This document shows positions 34,644 through 43,474 of a stretch of DNA of 64,000 nucleotides, one piece after another. Numbering within the stretch: position 1 is the first letter of the stretch; the number at the start of each line of letters is the position of its first letter. A model generated the notes under the pieces. The model was not told where the DNA came from. It saw only the letters and a list, made by a program, of their open reading frames with translations, and did not search any database. Source of the DNA: Sutcliffiella horikoshii DSM 8719. Its GTDB lineage: Bacteria; Bacillota; Bacilli; Bacillales; Bacillaceae_I. A program made the position numbers and the translations under genes. The stretch lies in the NCBI GenBank assembly GCA_001648575.1, contig LQXN01000055.1, positions 78,118 to 142,117 of the forward strand, given 5' to 3'.

Positions 34644-36249
34644 GTTCCCACACTCTCCTCTTCATCGGGAGCTTGATGTTGAATTCCGTTCCTTCTTGCG
34701 ACTGACTTTTGAAAGTAATTTCTCCGTCGACCCGAGACACGATGGAATGAATAAGAAACAACCCGATGCCCCTCCCCTGTTTTGCTTTGGTGGAATAGCC
34801 CCGTGAAAAGACTTTTTCTTTTTCAACGGTATGCATCCCTCCCCCATTGTCCTTGACTGCAATATGCAACTCCTCATTTGATTGCATTAAAAGAATGCAT
34901 ACTTCCTTGCAGTCATGTTTTGATTCGCTCAAAGCATCAAAGCTGTTATCTATTAGATTTCCAAGGATGACAACTAAATCATGATTGGTAATCCCCTCAG
35001 GATACTCCTCAAAACGACTATCGGGATTAATTTTCACCTGAAAATTCAATTCCTTTCCTCTACTGATTTTCCCAAGCAATAACCCCGCCACGTTATCATC
35101 GTGAATTTTCTTTTGCAGCACCTGGGAAATCCCTGTCTCCTCATCCTGCAAGGAAAAAATATATTCCAATGCCTTTGAACTTTCTTCAAGCTGGATCAGC
35201 CCTGCAATCGTATGCAGTTTATTAGAGTATTCATGGTTTTGCACCCTTAGCGCCTCCACAAATGCTTGAACCCCTGTGAGCTCCTGTGCCAACCGGTTAA
35301 CTTCCGTCCTATCTTGGAAAATCGCCAAAGCCCCAACAGTCCTTTCTCCAACCGTAATTGGCACCCGATTACTCAAAATCGCTTTGTTCTGCACAAATAA
35401 ATCCCGCTGGAAAATCGGCTTCCCCAATTCCAGTATTTCAGGCAACCTGGTATCAGGGATGACCTCGCGTATCTTTGCACCTACCACATCCCCTTTAACG
35501 CCAAGCATCTTTTTAGCTGCATGGTTTATGACTGTGATTTGCTCCTTATCATCGATGGCAATGACCCCTTCATGAATGGCATTGAATGTAGCCGTTCTTT
35601 CCACAAGTACACGAGCCAATTCGCCTGGCTCCATTTCAAAAGTCTGCTTTTTAATGTGATTGGCCAACAGCCAAGCTCCCCACACACCAAATAAAGTAGT
35701 GATGAAAACGATTACAATAATGGATTGTAAATATTCATAAAGGATGTCTTTCATGGTCGGTAAGACATTTCCGACAACCACAACACCAATTTGATCTTGG
35801 ACCTGATCTGCCTTTTTGATTGGGACAAATGCCCGTACTGAAGTATTACCGTCTGATACTTCTGCTTTAGAGATATAAATATGTTCTGCAAATGCAGGAC
35901 CTTCGTCACCTCCCGTAAACGAAGTATTCACTCGTTCTTGTATTGGATGGGTTAGTCTGACCTTATCCATATTGAGGATGACAATATAATCATGGTTATT
36001 AATGACCCTTATCCGTTCCACCAGCGGCCTTAATAATTCTGGAGCATTTGGGTCTTCAACAGACTGCTGGACGACCGGATTGGTAGCGACTACTTGAGCA
36101 GTAATTAACGCCCTTTGGGAAAACTGCTCTTCTTTCACACTTGACATATATCCCAATAAAATAATTCCAATGATGAGGAGTGAAAACAAGACAATGCCAA
36201 ATGATAAACCTGTTATTTTCCAACGAATTGGTAAATTGATTCTTTTCAT
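34636..36249 (-). CDS. dctS: Sensor histidine kinase, CitA/DcuS/DctS type
   Basis: A 537-aa kinase. Two membrane helices (about 15-35 and 175-195) flank an extracytoplasmic PASC-like sensor (DYIVILNMDKVRLTHPIQER, residues 95-115). A cytoplasmic PAS domain follows (AIHEGVIAIDDKEQITVINH). The phosphoacceptor His is in VQNHEYSNKLHTIAGLIQ. The ATPase domain has NLIDNSFDAL, KDNGGG and GRGIGLFLIHSIV. This is the architecture of carboxylate-sensing kinases. Length and neighbours match B. subtilis DctS. Confidence 0.9.
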   Translation of the reverse strand: MKRINLPIRWKITGLSFGIVLFSLLIIGIILLGYMSSVKEEQFSQRALITAQVVATNPVVQQSVEDPNAPELLRPLVERIRVINNHDYIVILNMDKVRLTHPIQERVNTSFTGGDEGPAFAEHIYISKAEVSDGNTSVRAFVPIKKADQVQDQIGVVVVGNVLPTMKDILYEYLQSIIVIVFITTLFGVWGAWLLANHIKKQTFEMEPGELARVLVERTATFNAIHEGVIAIDDKEQITVINHAAKKMLGVKGDVVGAKIREVIPDTRLPEILELGKPIFQRDLFVQNKAILSNRVPITVGERTVGALAIFQDRTEVNRLAQELTGVQAFVEALRVQNHEYSNKLHTIAGLIQLEESSKALEYIFSLQDEETGISQVLQKKIHDDNVAGLLLGKISRGKELNFQVKINPDSRFEEYPEGITNHDLVVILGNLIDNSFDALSESKHDCKEVCILLMQSNEELHIAVKDNGGGMHTVEKEKVFSRGYSTKAKQGRGIGLFLIHSIVSRVDGEITFKSQSQEGTEFNIKLPMKRRVWEHG

Positions 36250-36300
36250 ATCAAACCTCTGTCATAATTTTTAGATTATTTAAACAATCATACATTATAA

Positions 36301-36337
36301 AAAAAAACAGCGCAATCCATGGTGGGATTTACGCTGT
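36301..36337 (-). terminator. Terminator of the MFS gene
   Basis: A hairpin ACAGCG / CGCTGT with internal pairing AATCC / GGATT, followed by seven T residues on the minus strand, seven bp past the stop codon of the MFS gene. Confidence 0.75.
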
Positions 36338-36343
36338 GTATGT

Positions 36344-37546
36344 TTAAGATACATTTTTGGAAAGTACATTAATCGGCTCTTCTTTTAATTTTTTGTCATA
36401 TACCAAGGTTGTAAATATCGCTATCACCATAAAGGACATCAAAACACCAAACAACATTCCCATACCTGACAGATCAACTAATACCCCGCCCATAAACGGG
36501 CCTAACATCCTGCCGCCTGTTGCAGTCGAGTTGACGATTCCCTGATAGAATCCTTCCCGCCCTTTTGGTGCAAGTTGATTCGCCACAGTCGGAACTGCCG
36601 GCCAGACGAACATTTCCCCGATTGTAATGATGATCATCGCTACAACGAAAGCCGTGTATTGTTCAGCCACTCCCACCACCGCAAAGGAAATAATGAAGAT
36701 GACCAAGCCCACAATGATCTGAGTTTTCAACGTTTTAGTATAATTTTTGACTATCCATGAAATGATCGGTTGTGCCAGTACGATTAATGCTCCATTAATC
36801 GTCCATAAAACACTGTACTGCTTTAGAGATATCCCCAATGATTGGGTGTGGGTAGCTATGGTCGTCTGCCATTGTACATAGCCCATCCAGCACAGAAGAT
36901 ATCCGATACACACTATTAATAAAGCGTAAAGCTTAGTATGGTCCTTAATTTTCCGCTTTTGATCCAACACGGAGGTCTGGCTAGTAGGATTAGCCTGTAT
37001 TTTTCGATAGCCAATTAAAGCAATGATGAAAAAGACGGCGTATGTCACTGTATTCGCGAGGAATATGTAGTCAAAACGAATATCAGCTACAAGCCCGCCT
37101 AGTGCCGCTCCAATCGCCACACCAAGATTCTGTGATACATACATGGCATTGAACGATTTTCGTCCACCTTCCTTCCACACGGACCCTGCCATCGCATACA
37201 TGGATGGGAACACAATCCCTGATCCAAAACCGATGATGGTCAAGTACATCACATAGAAATTCCACGTGTGATTGATGGTCATTCCAATGAGAGCAATGAT
37301 GGTGATGGAAATCCCTAACAGAATGGACCTGTACCCTCCAATCTTATCAAAAAGCACACCGCCTATAAGGTTTCCTATTACACTTGCACCGGCATTGACC
37401 ATTAATACAAGTCCCGCTACAGAAAGAGACTTACCAAGAATATCATGAATATATATAGTATTTAACGGCCATAAAAAAGAAGCCCCAGTTACGTTGATTG
37501 CCATACCAATAACTAATAACCAAAGGGCTCTGGGCATTTTACGCAT
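36344..37546 (-). CDS. yttB: MFS transporter (YttB-like)
   Basis: A 400-aa major facilitator protein with about 12 membrane helices. The loop 2-3 signature is GNLIGGVLFDKIGGYRSILL and the second half repeats it with GRMLGPFMGGVLVDLSGMGM. It has the look of drug-efflux MFS proteins. The B. subtilis homologue YttB has the same neighbours (ytq genes). The ATG at 37546 has AAGGAGG upstream and gives MRKMPRALW. The substrate is unknown. Confidence 0.85.
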   Translation of the reverse strand: MRKMPRALWLLVIGMAINVTGASFLWPLNTIYIHDILGKSLSVAGLVLMVNAGASVIGNLIGGVLFDKIGGYRSILLGISITIIALIGMTINHTWNFYVMYLTIIGFGSGIVFPSMYAMAGSVWKEGGRKSFNAMYVSQNLGVAIGAALGGLVADIRFDYIFLANTVTYAVFFIIALIGYRKIQANPTSQTSVLDQKRKIKDHTKLYALLIVCIGYLLCWMGYVQWQTTIATHTQSLGISLKQYSVLWTINGALIVLAQPIISWIVKNYTKTLKTQIIVGLVIFIISFAVVGVAEQYTAFVVAMIIITIGEMFVWPAVPTVANQLAPKGREGFYQGIVNSTATGGRMLGPFMGGVLVDLSGMGMLFGVLMSFMVIAIFTTLVYDKKLKEEPINVLSKNVS

Positions 37547-37570
37547 AACTGCATGCCCTCCTTCAACCAA

Positions 37571-37756
37571 TTATTTCGAAATCCAAAATAATTGTAATCC
37601 GTTTTGAAAGGAGTTTCAATATAAAAAAACAGAAATGAGAAAATGTATTTATTCTGACATTTTGGACGGGCATGCTGAGAGTTACTGATGGGGTGGTGAC
37701 TTTTTCATGGAGTTATCGGGATCAGTTCATGGTGATACTAGGCTTTTGATGGGTGA
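37571..37756. other. Upstream region of the MFS gene, no gene seen
   Basis: About 185 bp containing the MFS gene's 5' region and the degenerate start of the 21-bp repeat array. No convincing promoter or coding frame was found. Confidence 0.3.
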
Positions 37757-37851
37757 TTGTGACTTTTCCGCGGGGTATTGTGAGTTTCCCATGAGTTATT
37801 GTGACTTTTGAAAAGGGTATTGTGAGTTTTCCATGAGTTATTGTGACTTTT
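37757..37851. repeat. 21/42-bp tandem repeats
   Basis: ATTGTGA(C/G)TTTT recurs at 37757, 37777, 37798, 37819 and 37840, alternating C and G, so the true unit is 42 bp (GTATTGTGAGTTTTCCATGA followed by GTTATTGTGACTTTTG). More degenerate traces extend left to about 37695. Non-coding. Confidence 0.75.
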
Positions 37852-37876
37852 GCGAAAATACAAAGTTTTACTGCAC

Positions 37877-37900
37877 AAAAAAAGCAGCACCAAGGCTGCT
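37877..37900 (-). terminator. Terminator of the 54-aa gene
   Basis: A stem GCAGC / GCTGC closing a small loop (CTTGGT), followed by seven T residues on the minus strand, just past the stop codon of the 54-aa frame. Confidence 0.75.
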
Positions 37901-37903
37901 CTC

Positions 37904-38068
37904 CTACTCGTTCTCGCTGTGATTTTTGGATCTGACTGGTTGGGCTTTTTTCAGATTCTTCTGCTTAACTTCCCTGACAGGATTATATTCTGCACCCATT
38001 TCAACGGCCGTGTTTTCGGCGTTTCTCGTTTTTTGCTCCGGGTTATTTTGTTTGGAACGTTTCTTCAT
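37904..38068 (-). CDS. Small basic hydrophilic protein, 54 aa
   Basis: A short frame from ATG 38068 with GGGAGAA about 9 nt upstream and its own terminator. The product is very hydrophilic, rich in Lys, Asn, Glu and Gln (MKKRSKQNNPEQKTRNAENT, then EYNPVREVKQKNLKKAQPVR). Composition recalls small spore proteins of bacilli, but I do not recognise the family. The neighbouring gene upstream is ytzC. Confidence 0.6.
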   Translation of the reverse strand: MKKRSKQNNPEQKTRNAENTAVEMGAEYNPVREVKQKNLKKAQPVRSKNHSENE

Positions 38069-38095
38069 ATTGGAGTTCTCCCTTCCACAAACGTT

Positions 38096-38359
38096 TTAAT
38101 GTCTCAATAAAGTCATTTCATTTTGAAGATTTTGCAGCTGCAGGCGCATGCGATTCAATTGTTCACGTTGCTGAGCATTGCAGCTTTGGGAAAGATGCAT
38201 GAGGTCATTGTACGTTGCCTCAATTTGCTCTTGGGCACTTGTGAATTCGGTATCGTTATAGTGTTCCAACTGCTTCGCTTCACTATATTGTGCATGTGCA
38301 TTTCGCAGTGCATCTTCACATTGTTGAATAAACTGCTCTACAGATTCTCTCGTTGCCAT
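38096..38359 (-). CDS. ytzC: DUF2524 family protein (YtzC)
   Basis: An 87-aa helical protein: MATRESVEQFIQQCEDALRN, EHYNDTEFTSAQEQIEATYN, AQQREQLNRMRLQLQNLQNE. This matches the small YtzC protein of B. subtilis (function unknown) beside ytqA. Heptad spacing suggests a coiled coil. The ATG at 38359 is chosen by the family start; an upstream in-frame ATG at 38425 would add 22 unlikely residues. Confidence 0.85.
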   Translation of the reverse strand: MATRESVEQFIQQCEDALRNAHAQYSEAKQLEHYNDTEFTSAQEQIEATYNDLMHLSQSCNAQQREQLNRMRLQLQNLQNEMTLLRH

Positions 38360-38515
38360 GGTTCTATTCACCCCACAATTTTTCTGTGTACTCTGCTTTA
38401 TTTTGCACATTTTTTTCAAGTCCATGCTAAAAAAGTGAATGGCATTGAAGCTAGTTGTCCTTACATGCTAAAATAGTTTGTTAGCATTAGTTGGACAAAA
38501 AGAGGAGGATTACGG

Positions 38516-39493
38516 ATGACTAAACAAACAACGCAAAATCCGTTTCCATATTCCGTTGAAGATAAACGATATCACACGTGGAATTATCATTTACGCAATC
38601 ATTTTGGACATAAGGTATTCAAAGTGGCTTTGGATGGTGGCTTTGACTGCCCTAACCGTGATGGGACAGTAGCTCATGGCGGCTGTACTTTTTGCAGTGC
38701 AGCAGGTTCCGGTGATTTTGCAGGAAACCGTGCAGATGATCTAATCACACAATTCAATGAGATAAAGGGGAAAATGCATCATAAATGGAAAGACGGTAAA
38801 TATATGGCCTATTTCCAAGCTTTCACTAATACCCACGCACCGGTAGAAGTCCTAAGGGAGAAATACGAAACCGTGCTACAACAGGACGGGGTGGTCGGCC
38901 TTTCCATTGGAACACGGCCTGATTGCCTCCCAGATGATGTGGTGGAATATTTAGCCGAGTTGAATCAGCGCACCTATCTTTGGGTCGAGCTCGGTCTCCA
39001 AACTGTTCATGAAAGAACTGCCCTCCTGATTAACCGTGCCCATAACTTCGACACTTATGTGGAAGGTGTCAACAAGCTGCGAAAGCATGGCATCCGAGTA
39101 TGTTCCCACATCATTGACGGTCTGCCCTTGGAAGATAATAAGATGATGATGGAAACGGCTCATGCTGTTGCAAAGCTTGATGTACAGGGAATCAAAATTC
39201 ATTTGCTTCATCTCCTGAAGGGCACTCCTATGGTGAAGCAATATGAAAAAGGCATGCTGGAGTTCCTTTCCTTCGAGGATTACATCCAACTTGTTTGCGA
39301 TCAGTTGGAGATATTGCCTCCAGAAATGATCGTTCACCGCATTACGGGGGACGGCCCCATTGATATCATGATCGGGCCAATGTGGAGTGTGGACAAATGG
39401 TCGGTGCTGAATGCAATCGATGCCGAATTAAAAAGACGAAACAGCTGGCAAGGAAAATATTATGTTGGGAAAGGCGCTGAGGATGAACGATGA
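38516..39493 (+). CDS. ytqA: Radical SAM protein, TIGR01212 family (YtqA)
   Basis: A 325-aa radical SAM enzyme. The variant cluster-binding site lies in CPNRDGTVAHGGCTFCS (about residues 42-58), with three Cys spaced C-x12-C-x2-C as in this family. The rest contains VGLSIGTRPDCLPDDV and WVELGLQTVHERTA, typical of Elp3-like radical SAM barrels. It overlaps ytqB by 4 bp. The two genes are conserved neighbours, suggesting a joint role in tRNA modification, which is inference for YtqA. Confidence 0.9.
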   Translation: MTKQTTQNPFPYSVEDKRYHTWNYHLRNHFGHKVFKVALDGGFDCPNRDGTVAHGGCTFCSAAGSGDFAGNRADDLITQFNEIKGKMHHKWKDGKYMAYFQAFTNTHAPVEVLREKYETVLQQDGVVGLSIGTRPDCLPDDVVEYLAELNQRTYLWVELGLQTVHERTALLINRAHNFDTYVEGVNKLRKHGIRVCSHIIDGLPLEDNKMMMETAHAVAKLDVQGIKIHLLHLLKGTPMVKQYEKGMLEFLSFEDYIQLVCDQLEILPPEMIVHRITGDGPIDIMIGPMWSVDKWSVLNAIDAELKRRNSWQGKYYVGKGAEDER

Positions 39494-40062
39494 AATTGGA
39501 GCGGGTCTTACCATATAGTAAAAAAATCTTGAAGCTTGCTGTCTCAGAAGGTGATATTGCTGTGGATTGTACGGTGGGAAACGGACACGATACCCTCTTT
39601 CTCGCAGAGCTTGTGGGAGAAACAGGCCATGTGTATGGATTTGATATTCAGCGTGAGGCATTAATGAACACTGACACTCTGCTTTCGGAACATGGTGCTG
39701 GACCCCGTGTCACGCTGTTTGAAGCAAGCCATGCAGAGGTTTTGGATAAAATCCCTTCAGAAAAACATGATCAGATCAGGGGAGCCATCTTCAATCTGGG
39801 TTACCTCCCTGGTGGAGATAAAGAAATTGTGACGGTGCCTGAGAGTACCATTAGCGCCGTGGACAAGCTTCTTTCAGTCATGAATAAAGAAGGAGTCATC
39901 GTAATCGTCGTCTATCACGGACACCCGGAAGGCCAGGTTGAACGGGATGCCCTACTCGACTACGTCACCAAACTCGACCAAAAAAAAGCACACGTCCTAC
40001 AATACCGCTTCATGAACCAAGTGAACAACCCACCATTCATCATCGCCATCGAAAAAAAATGA
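39490..40062 (+). CDS. mnmM: SAM-dependent methyltransferase MnmM (YtqB)
   Basis: A 190-aa class I methyltransferase: motif I is DCTVGNGHDTLFLAEL (about residues 24-39) and the acidic loop is VYGFDIQREAL. The segment FNLGYLPGGDKEIVT is the YtqB signature. YtqB has been identified as MnmM, which makes the final methyl transfer in 5-methylaminomethyl-2-thiouridine at tRNA position 34 in Gram-positive bacteria. It overlaps ytqA by 4 bp. Confidence 0.9.
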   Translation: MKLERVLPYSKKILKLAVSEGDIAVDCTVGNGHDTLFLAELVGETGHVYGFDIQREALMNTDTLLSEHGAGPRVTLFEASHAEVLDKIPSEKHDQIRGAIFNLGYLPGGDKEIVTVPESTISAVDKLLSVMNKEGVIVIVVYHGHPEGQVERDALLDYVTKLDQKKAHVLQYRFMNQVNNPPFIIAIEKK

Positions 40063-40063
40063 C

Positions 40064-40096
40064 AAAGGATCCGGCAATAGATGCCGGATCCTTTAT
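40064..40096 (+). terminator. ytqAB terminator
   Basis: A 13-bp stem AAAGGATCCGGCA / TGCCGGATCCTTT with a 6-nt loop immediately after the ytqB stop codon, followed by ATTACTCT; symmetric and likely bidirectional. Confidence 0.8.
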
Positions 40097-40105
40097 TACT
40101 CTAAA

Positions 40106-40263
40106 GCAGTGAGGGTCAGACCCCTCTTCACTCCTCTAAATCAATGAAGGAAGTCCCCTCTTCACTCTCTAAATCAATGAAGGAAGTCCCCTCTTCACTC
40201 TCTAAATCAATGAAGGAAAACCCTTCTTCACTCCTCCATATTATTGAAGGAAGATCCCTCATA
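40106..40263. repeat. Five 33-bp tandem repeats
   Basis: Units of AATCAATGAAGGAAGTCCCC then TCTTCACTCTCTA start at about 40139, 40172 and 40205, with degenerate units on either side. Each contains the inverted pair TGAAG / CTTCA. The first, degenerate unit includes GAGGGTCAGACCCCTC. It fills the gap between convergent ytqAB and ytpAB and is non-coding. Confidence 0.8.
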
Positions 40264-40280
40264 AATCAAATTTTCCACTT

Positions 40281-41357
40281 TCAAGCCCCACGCCAGCTTT
40301 GGAATTTTCTGTAGGCTCTTCCATTCATGTAGAAGAAGTAGGCGGTGCCGCCGCTTGTTTTGATGATATTCTTGGCCATTGTGGAGATGTCTTTGCAGTC
40401 GTGGACTTTGCGGTCGGATAGGTAGACTCCTAGCAATCCACGATTAATCAAACGGTGGAATTTCTCAAAAGGCAGGCCAGCCGTATAGACATCCGCCTGT
40501 TCTATGAAATGCCGCAGCCTATTCAAGAAAACCGAGTCACTTTCATAGTAGGTACAAAAATTGAGATCCCCGCCTGCCAAGTCCTCTTCTTGATCGATGA
40601 AATAATCAAGTAATATATGTAAGCCTTGAATATAAGGAAAATAGCCTCCAACAATTTTCTCTGCATGCTCTGAAGTAAAAGACTCACGATAGGACTGGGA
40701 AACCAAACAGAATATCCCTAACGTCGATCCTGAACAAGCAGAGAATTCGTACCACTCCATTGTTGGCAGTTCCTCCTTATAAAGCGAAAACCACTCCTCA
40801 AGCCTAGGCACTCTTTCTTCCACCACTACATGCTTATGTACTTGTAAATCGCAATAATACCTGGCAAGCTTCACTAAATGTGGAGCTATCAGTTCATAAT
40901 TTCCTAAGGAACTTAACACACTTTGGCATGTTGTGACCAAACTTGCAAGATACCCTCCGTCCTCCTGTTCTTCCCTGAACCGGTAGTAATTTTTCAGTGA
41001 TGCCCCAACGGTCAACGCATCCGGCATCGACTCATGTAGTGCGGCAAAATCAGCAGGGTCCATCGAAGTACTTCTATCACAAAGATTATCCAAATAGTCA
41101 CTTATCGTCTGATATGCAACGATGAACTTTATCGCTTTTCGAAAGTCTGCTCCTGCAAGCAGCGATAATATACTTCCCCCCTCACAGTGAAAGGCCTTTG
41201 TCTCGATGCTGGCAAGCGCCTGCTTACGAAGCTCCTGATTGGGGATAGCAGACGCAATCTTTTTCCAATACTCCAATTCCTCATATACCACAGGGAAAAC
41301 ATCTCGATACACCCTTTTCATCAAGGAAAAAGGATGGGTGGGTACCTTCAAATTCAT
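40281..41357 (-). CDS. ytpB: Tetraprenyl-beta-curcumene synthase (YtpB, DUF2600)
   Basis: A 358-aa DUF2600 protein. B. subtilis YtpB cyclises heptaprenyl-type diphosphates to C35 sesquarterpenes. Conserved segments here are QTISDYLDNLCDRSTSMDPA (about residues 93-112), which supplies the acidic metal-binding region, and YIQGLHILLDYFIDQEEDLA (about 240-260). It overlaps ytpA by 4 bp (ATGA), so both are made from one message. Confidence 0.9.
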   Translation of the reverse strand: MNLKVPTHPFSLMKRVYRDVFPVVYEELEYWKKIASAIPNQELRKQALASIETKAFHCEGGSILSLLAGADFRKAIKFIVAYQTISDYLDNLCDRSTSMDPADFAALHESMPDALTVGASLKNYYRFREEQEDGGYLASLVTTCQSVLSSLGNYELIAPHLVKLARYYCDLQVHKHVVVEERVPRLEEWFSLYKEELPTMEWYEFSACSGSTLGIFCLVSQSYRESFTSEHAEKIVGGYFPYIQGLHILLDYFIDQEEDLAGGDLNFCTYYESDSVFLNRLRHFIEQADVYTAGLPFEKFHRLINRGLLGVYLSDRKVHDCKDISTMAKNIIKTSGGTAYFFYMNGRAYRKFQSWRGA

Positions 41358-42145
41358 TCACTTCCTTCTATTTGTAAGTCCAGAAAAGCTTTGGCATAAC
41401 GAAACACACGATCCCTCTCAGGCTCATTAAAAATTTCGTGGTATAGCCCTTTCCATTCCTTGTAGCTTTTTTCTTTTGCTGAAAGGGAATTGAACCATGC
41501 CTCTGAAGCAAACTTTTCCACAATCAAATCGTCGCCTGCCTGCATAAGTAATACAGGTATATCCGGAAACTTATCGATCCCAATAAATGCCTGATTCATG
41601 GACTGGACAAGCTCACGGTACCATCTAACAGATACTTTCGTGATATAAAGCTCATCTCCTGCTGCGCTTTTCCAAATTTCTTCATTTCTCGTCGCTTTGT
41701 CAATGGTGATCCCTGTTTCGAATTTAGTCTTTGGCAAAATAAAATTCAGCCCTTTGGATAAGACATCCAAACCTTTTGTCGGAGGCTGTATCAGCTTCAA
41801 ACATGGAGAAGATAAAATAACCGCGTCCACCATCAACGGTTTCTTCTCCTGAAGAGTACGGATCACGGCCAATCCTCCCATGCTATGACCAATGACAAAA
41901 ACCGGCGGCTTAAGAAGATATGCTTCTTTAATCCAATTTTCCACTTCATCTATATATTCATTGAAATTATCGATATGACCCCTTCTGCGTGTGGAAAGTC
42001 CTTGCCCAGGCAAATCCCCCTTGATGACATTGTACCCATTTGACTTCCACTGATCCATCAGCCACGTATATCTTCCGTGATGTTCCTGAGCGCCATGAAC
42101 AATAACGATAGTTCCCTTAGGTTCTTCTGCCTCCCATTTCCACAT
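41354..42145 (-). CDS. ytpA: Alpha/beta hydrolase, lysophospholipase family (YtpA)
   Basis: A 263-aa serine hydrolase. The nucleophile elbow is GHSMGG (about residues 95-100), and the oxyanion region is VIVHGAQEHHGRY. The catalytic Asp is likely in QAGDDLIV and the His in GLYHEIFNE. YtpA of B. subtilis acts as a phospholipase involved in making the lysophospholipid bacilysocin. The ATG at 42145 follows GAGGGAG and gives the family start MWKWEAEEP; a longer frame to 42205 lacks a site. Confidence 0.88.
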   Translation of the reverse strand: MWKWEAEEPKGTIVIVHGAQEHHGRYTWLMDQWKSNGYNVIKGDLPGQGLSTRRRGHIDNFNEYIDEVENWIKEAYLLKPPVFVIGHSMGGLAVIRTLQEKKPLMVDAVILSSPCLKLIQPPTKGLDVLSKGLNFILPKTKFETGITIDKATRNEEIWKSAAGDELYITKVSVRWYRELVQSMNQAFIGIDKFPDIPVLLMQAGDDLIVEKFASEAWFNSLSAKEKSYKEWKGLYHEIFNEPERDRVFRYAKAFLDLQIEGSE

Positions 42146-42227
42146 TCTCGAACACTCCCTCAAAATAATGACTTTCTTTCTGATATAATAAAATAAAACA
42201 AACATTTCTTACAAGCCGGAGGAACTT

Positions 42228-42746
42228 ATGTATAAAATATACCCATATCTTGATAAAAAACCACAAATCGATGAAACAGCCTATCTTGCAGACTTCTCTG
42301 TCATCACTGGCGATGTGACCATCGGAAAAGAATGCAGCGTTTGGTTTCACACTGTCATCCGCGGCGACGTTGCCCCGACCATGATCGGTGAGAGGGTGAA
42401 CATCCAGGATCAATCCCTGCTTCATCAAAGTCCCAACAAACCATTGATAATAGAAGATGATGTCACAATCGGCCACCAATGTACACTACATAGCGCATTT
42501 GTTCGCAAAAACGCCTTAATTGGCATGGGCTCGATCATCCTTGACGGTGCCGAAATCGGAGAAGGTTCCTTCATTGGTGCTGGCAGCCTTGTCCCACCAG
42601 GCAAACGGATACCTCCCAACACCCTTGCATTCGGCCGTCCCGCAAAAGTGGTCCGAGAACTCACAGAGGAAGACAAGCTTGACATGGCTCGCATACGAAG
42701 GGAATACGTGGAAAAAGGACAATTTTATAAATCCATTCAAAACTGA
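42228..42746 (+). CDS. ytoA: Gamma-carbonic anhydrase-like hexapeptide protein (YtoA)
   Basis: A 172-aa left-handed beta-helix protein with hexapeptide repeats (VTIGKECSVWFHTVIRGDVA, IGMGSIILDGAEIGEGSFIG). Candidate zinc ligands of the gamma-carbonic anhydrase family are present: His in LLHQSP and two His in IGHQCTLHSA. Whether it hydrates CO2 is unproven for YtoA. It is divergent from ytpA and followed by its own terminator. Confidence 0.88.
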   Translation: MYKIYPYLDKKPQIDETAYLADFSVITGDVTIGKECSVWFHTVIRGDVAPTMIGERVNIQDQSLLHQSPNKPLIIEDDVTIGHQCTLHSAFVRKNALIGMGSIILDGAEIGEGSFIGAGSLVPPGKRIPPNTLAFGRPAKVVRELTEEDKLDMARIRREYVEKGQFYKSIQN

Positions 42747-42754
42747 TGTACCAA

Positions 42755-42788
42755 GCACACCACCAATTCCCTGGTGGTGTGCTTTTTT
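42755..42788 (+). terminator. ytoA terminator
   Basis: A hairpin GCACACCACCA / TGGTGGTGTGC with a short loop (ATTCCC), followed by TTTTTTATT. Confidence 0.9.
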
Positions 42789-42914
42789 ATTCCTAAATTT
42801 CTGTTAATTTTCTTCCGGTAAATCCTAACCTTTTCTTTACAAAGGCTTATTACTTCCTAAATATTTGCCAATTAGAATGAAAGATGAATACAGTCTAGCT
42901 GAAAAGGAGTCGTG

Positions 42915-43457
42915 ATGATGGTAAAATTACTCGCTAATTTTTACGAATTCGAATGTAACCTGTTTCGCAGTGTGAATCGTCATTTTGACAGAAAGCATGC
43001 GAACTTCTTTTTCCGCAACATCACACATGTTGGTGGGGCTACTTTCACTATTTGCACCCTTCTGCTTCTAATCATCTTCAGTAATCATTCTCTTAAATAT
43101 ACAGCTATTGCAGCAGGGCTTTCCTTGGCGCTCAGTCATATCCCGGTGGCCATTGCCAAAAAGCTATATCCAAGACGCCGCCCATATCTCGCTTTAGAAG
43201 CAATCAAAGTGGCCACCAATCCATTAAAGGATCATTCATTCCCATCAGGCCACACCACTGCAGTCTTTTCAAGTGTCATCCCTTTCATACTATTCATGCC
43301 GTCACTTGCAATTCTTTTGCTACCTGTTGCGGCTTGCGTAGCGGTTTCAAGAATCTATCTTGGACTTCATTATCCATCTGATGTCGCAGTCGGAATGGTG
43401 CTTGGCTCAAGCACAGGTATTCTTTCATACATGATGATCGTTCCGCTATTTTCTTAA
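42915..43457 (+). CDS. PAP2-family membrane phosphatase
   Basis: A membrane phosphatase of about 180 aa. All three PAP2 motifs are present: KLYPRRRP (about residues 76-83), PSGH (about 110-113), and SRIYLGLHYPSD (about 143-154). It has five to six hydrophobic segments. Enzymes of this group dephosphorylate lipid phosphates such as undecaprenyl pyrophosphate or phosphatidate. It is 17 bp upstream of a glycosyltransferase gene, so envelope-lipid metabolism is likely. AAAGGAG serves an ATG at 42915 or 42918; a GTG at 42912 is also in frame. Confidence 0.88.
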   Translation: MMVKLLANFYEFECNLFRSVNRHFDRKHANFFFRNITHVGGATFTICTLLLLIIFSNHSLKYTAIAAGLSLALSHIPVAIAKKLYPRRRPYLALEAIKVATNPLKDHSFPSGHTTAVFSSVIPFILFMPSLAILLLPVAACVAVSRIYLGLHYPSDVAVGMVLGSSTGILSYMMIVPLFS

Positions 43458-43474
43458 AACTGAGGAGGTAAACT

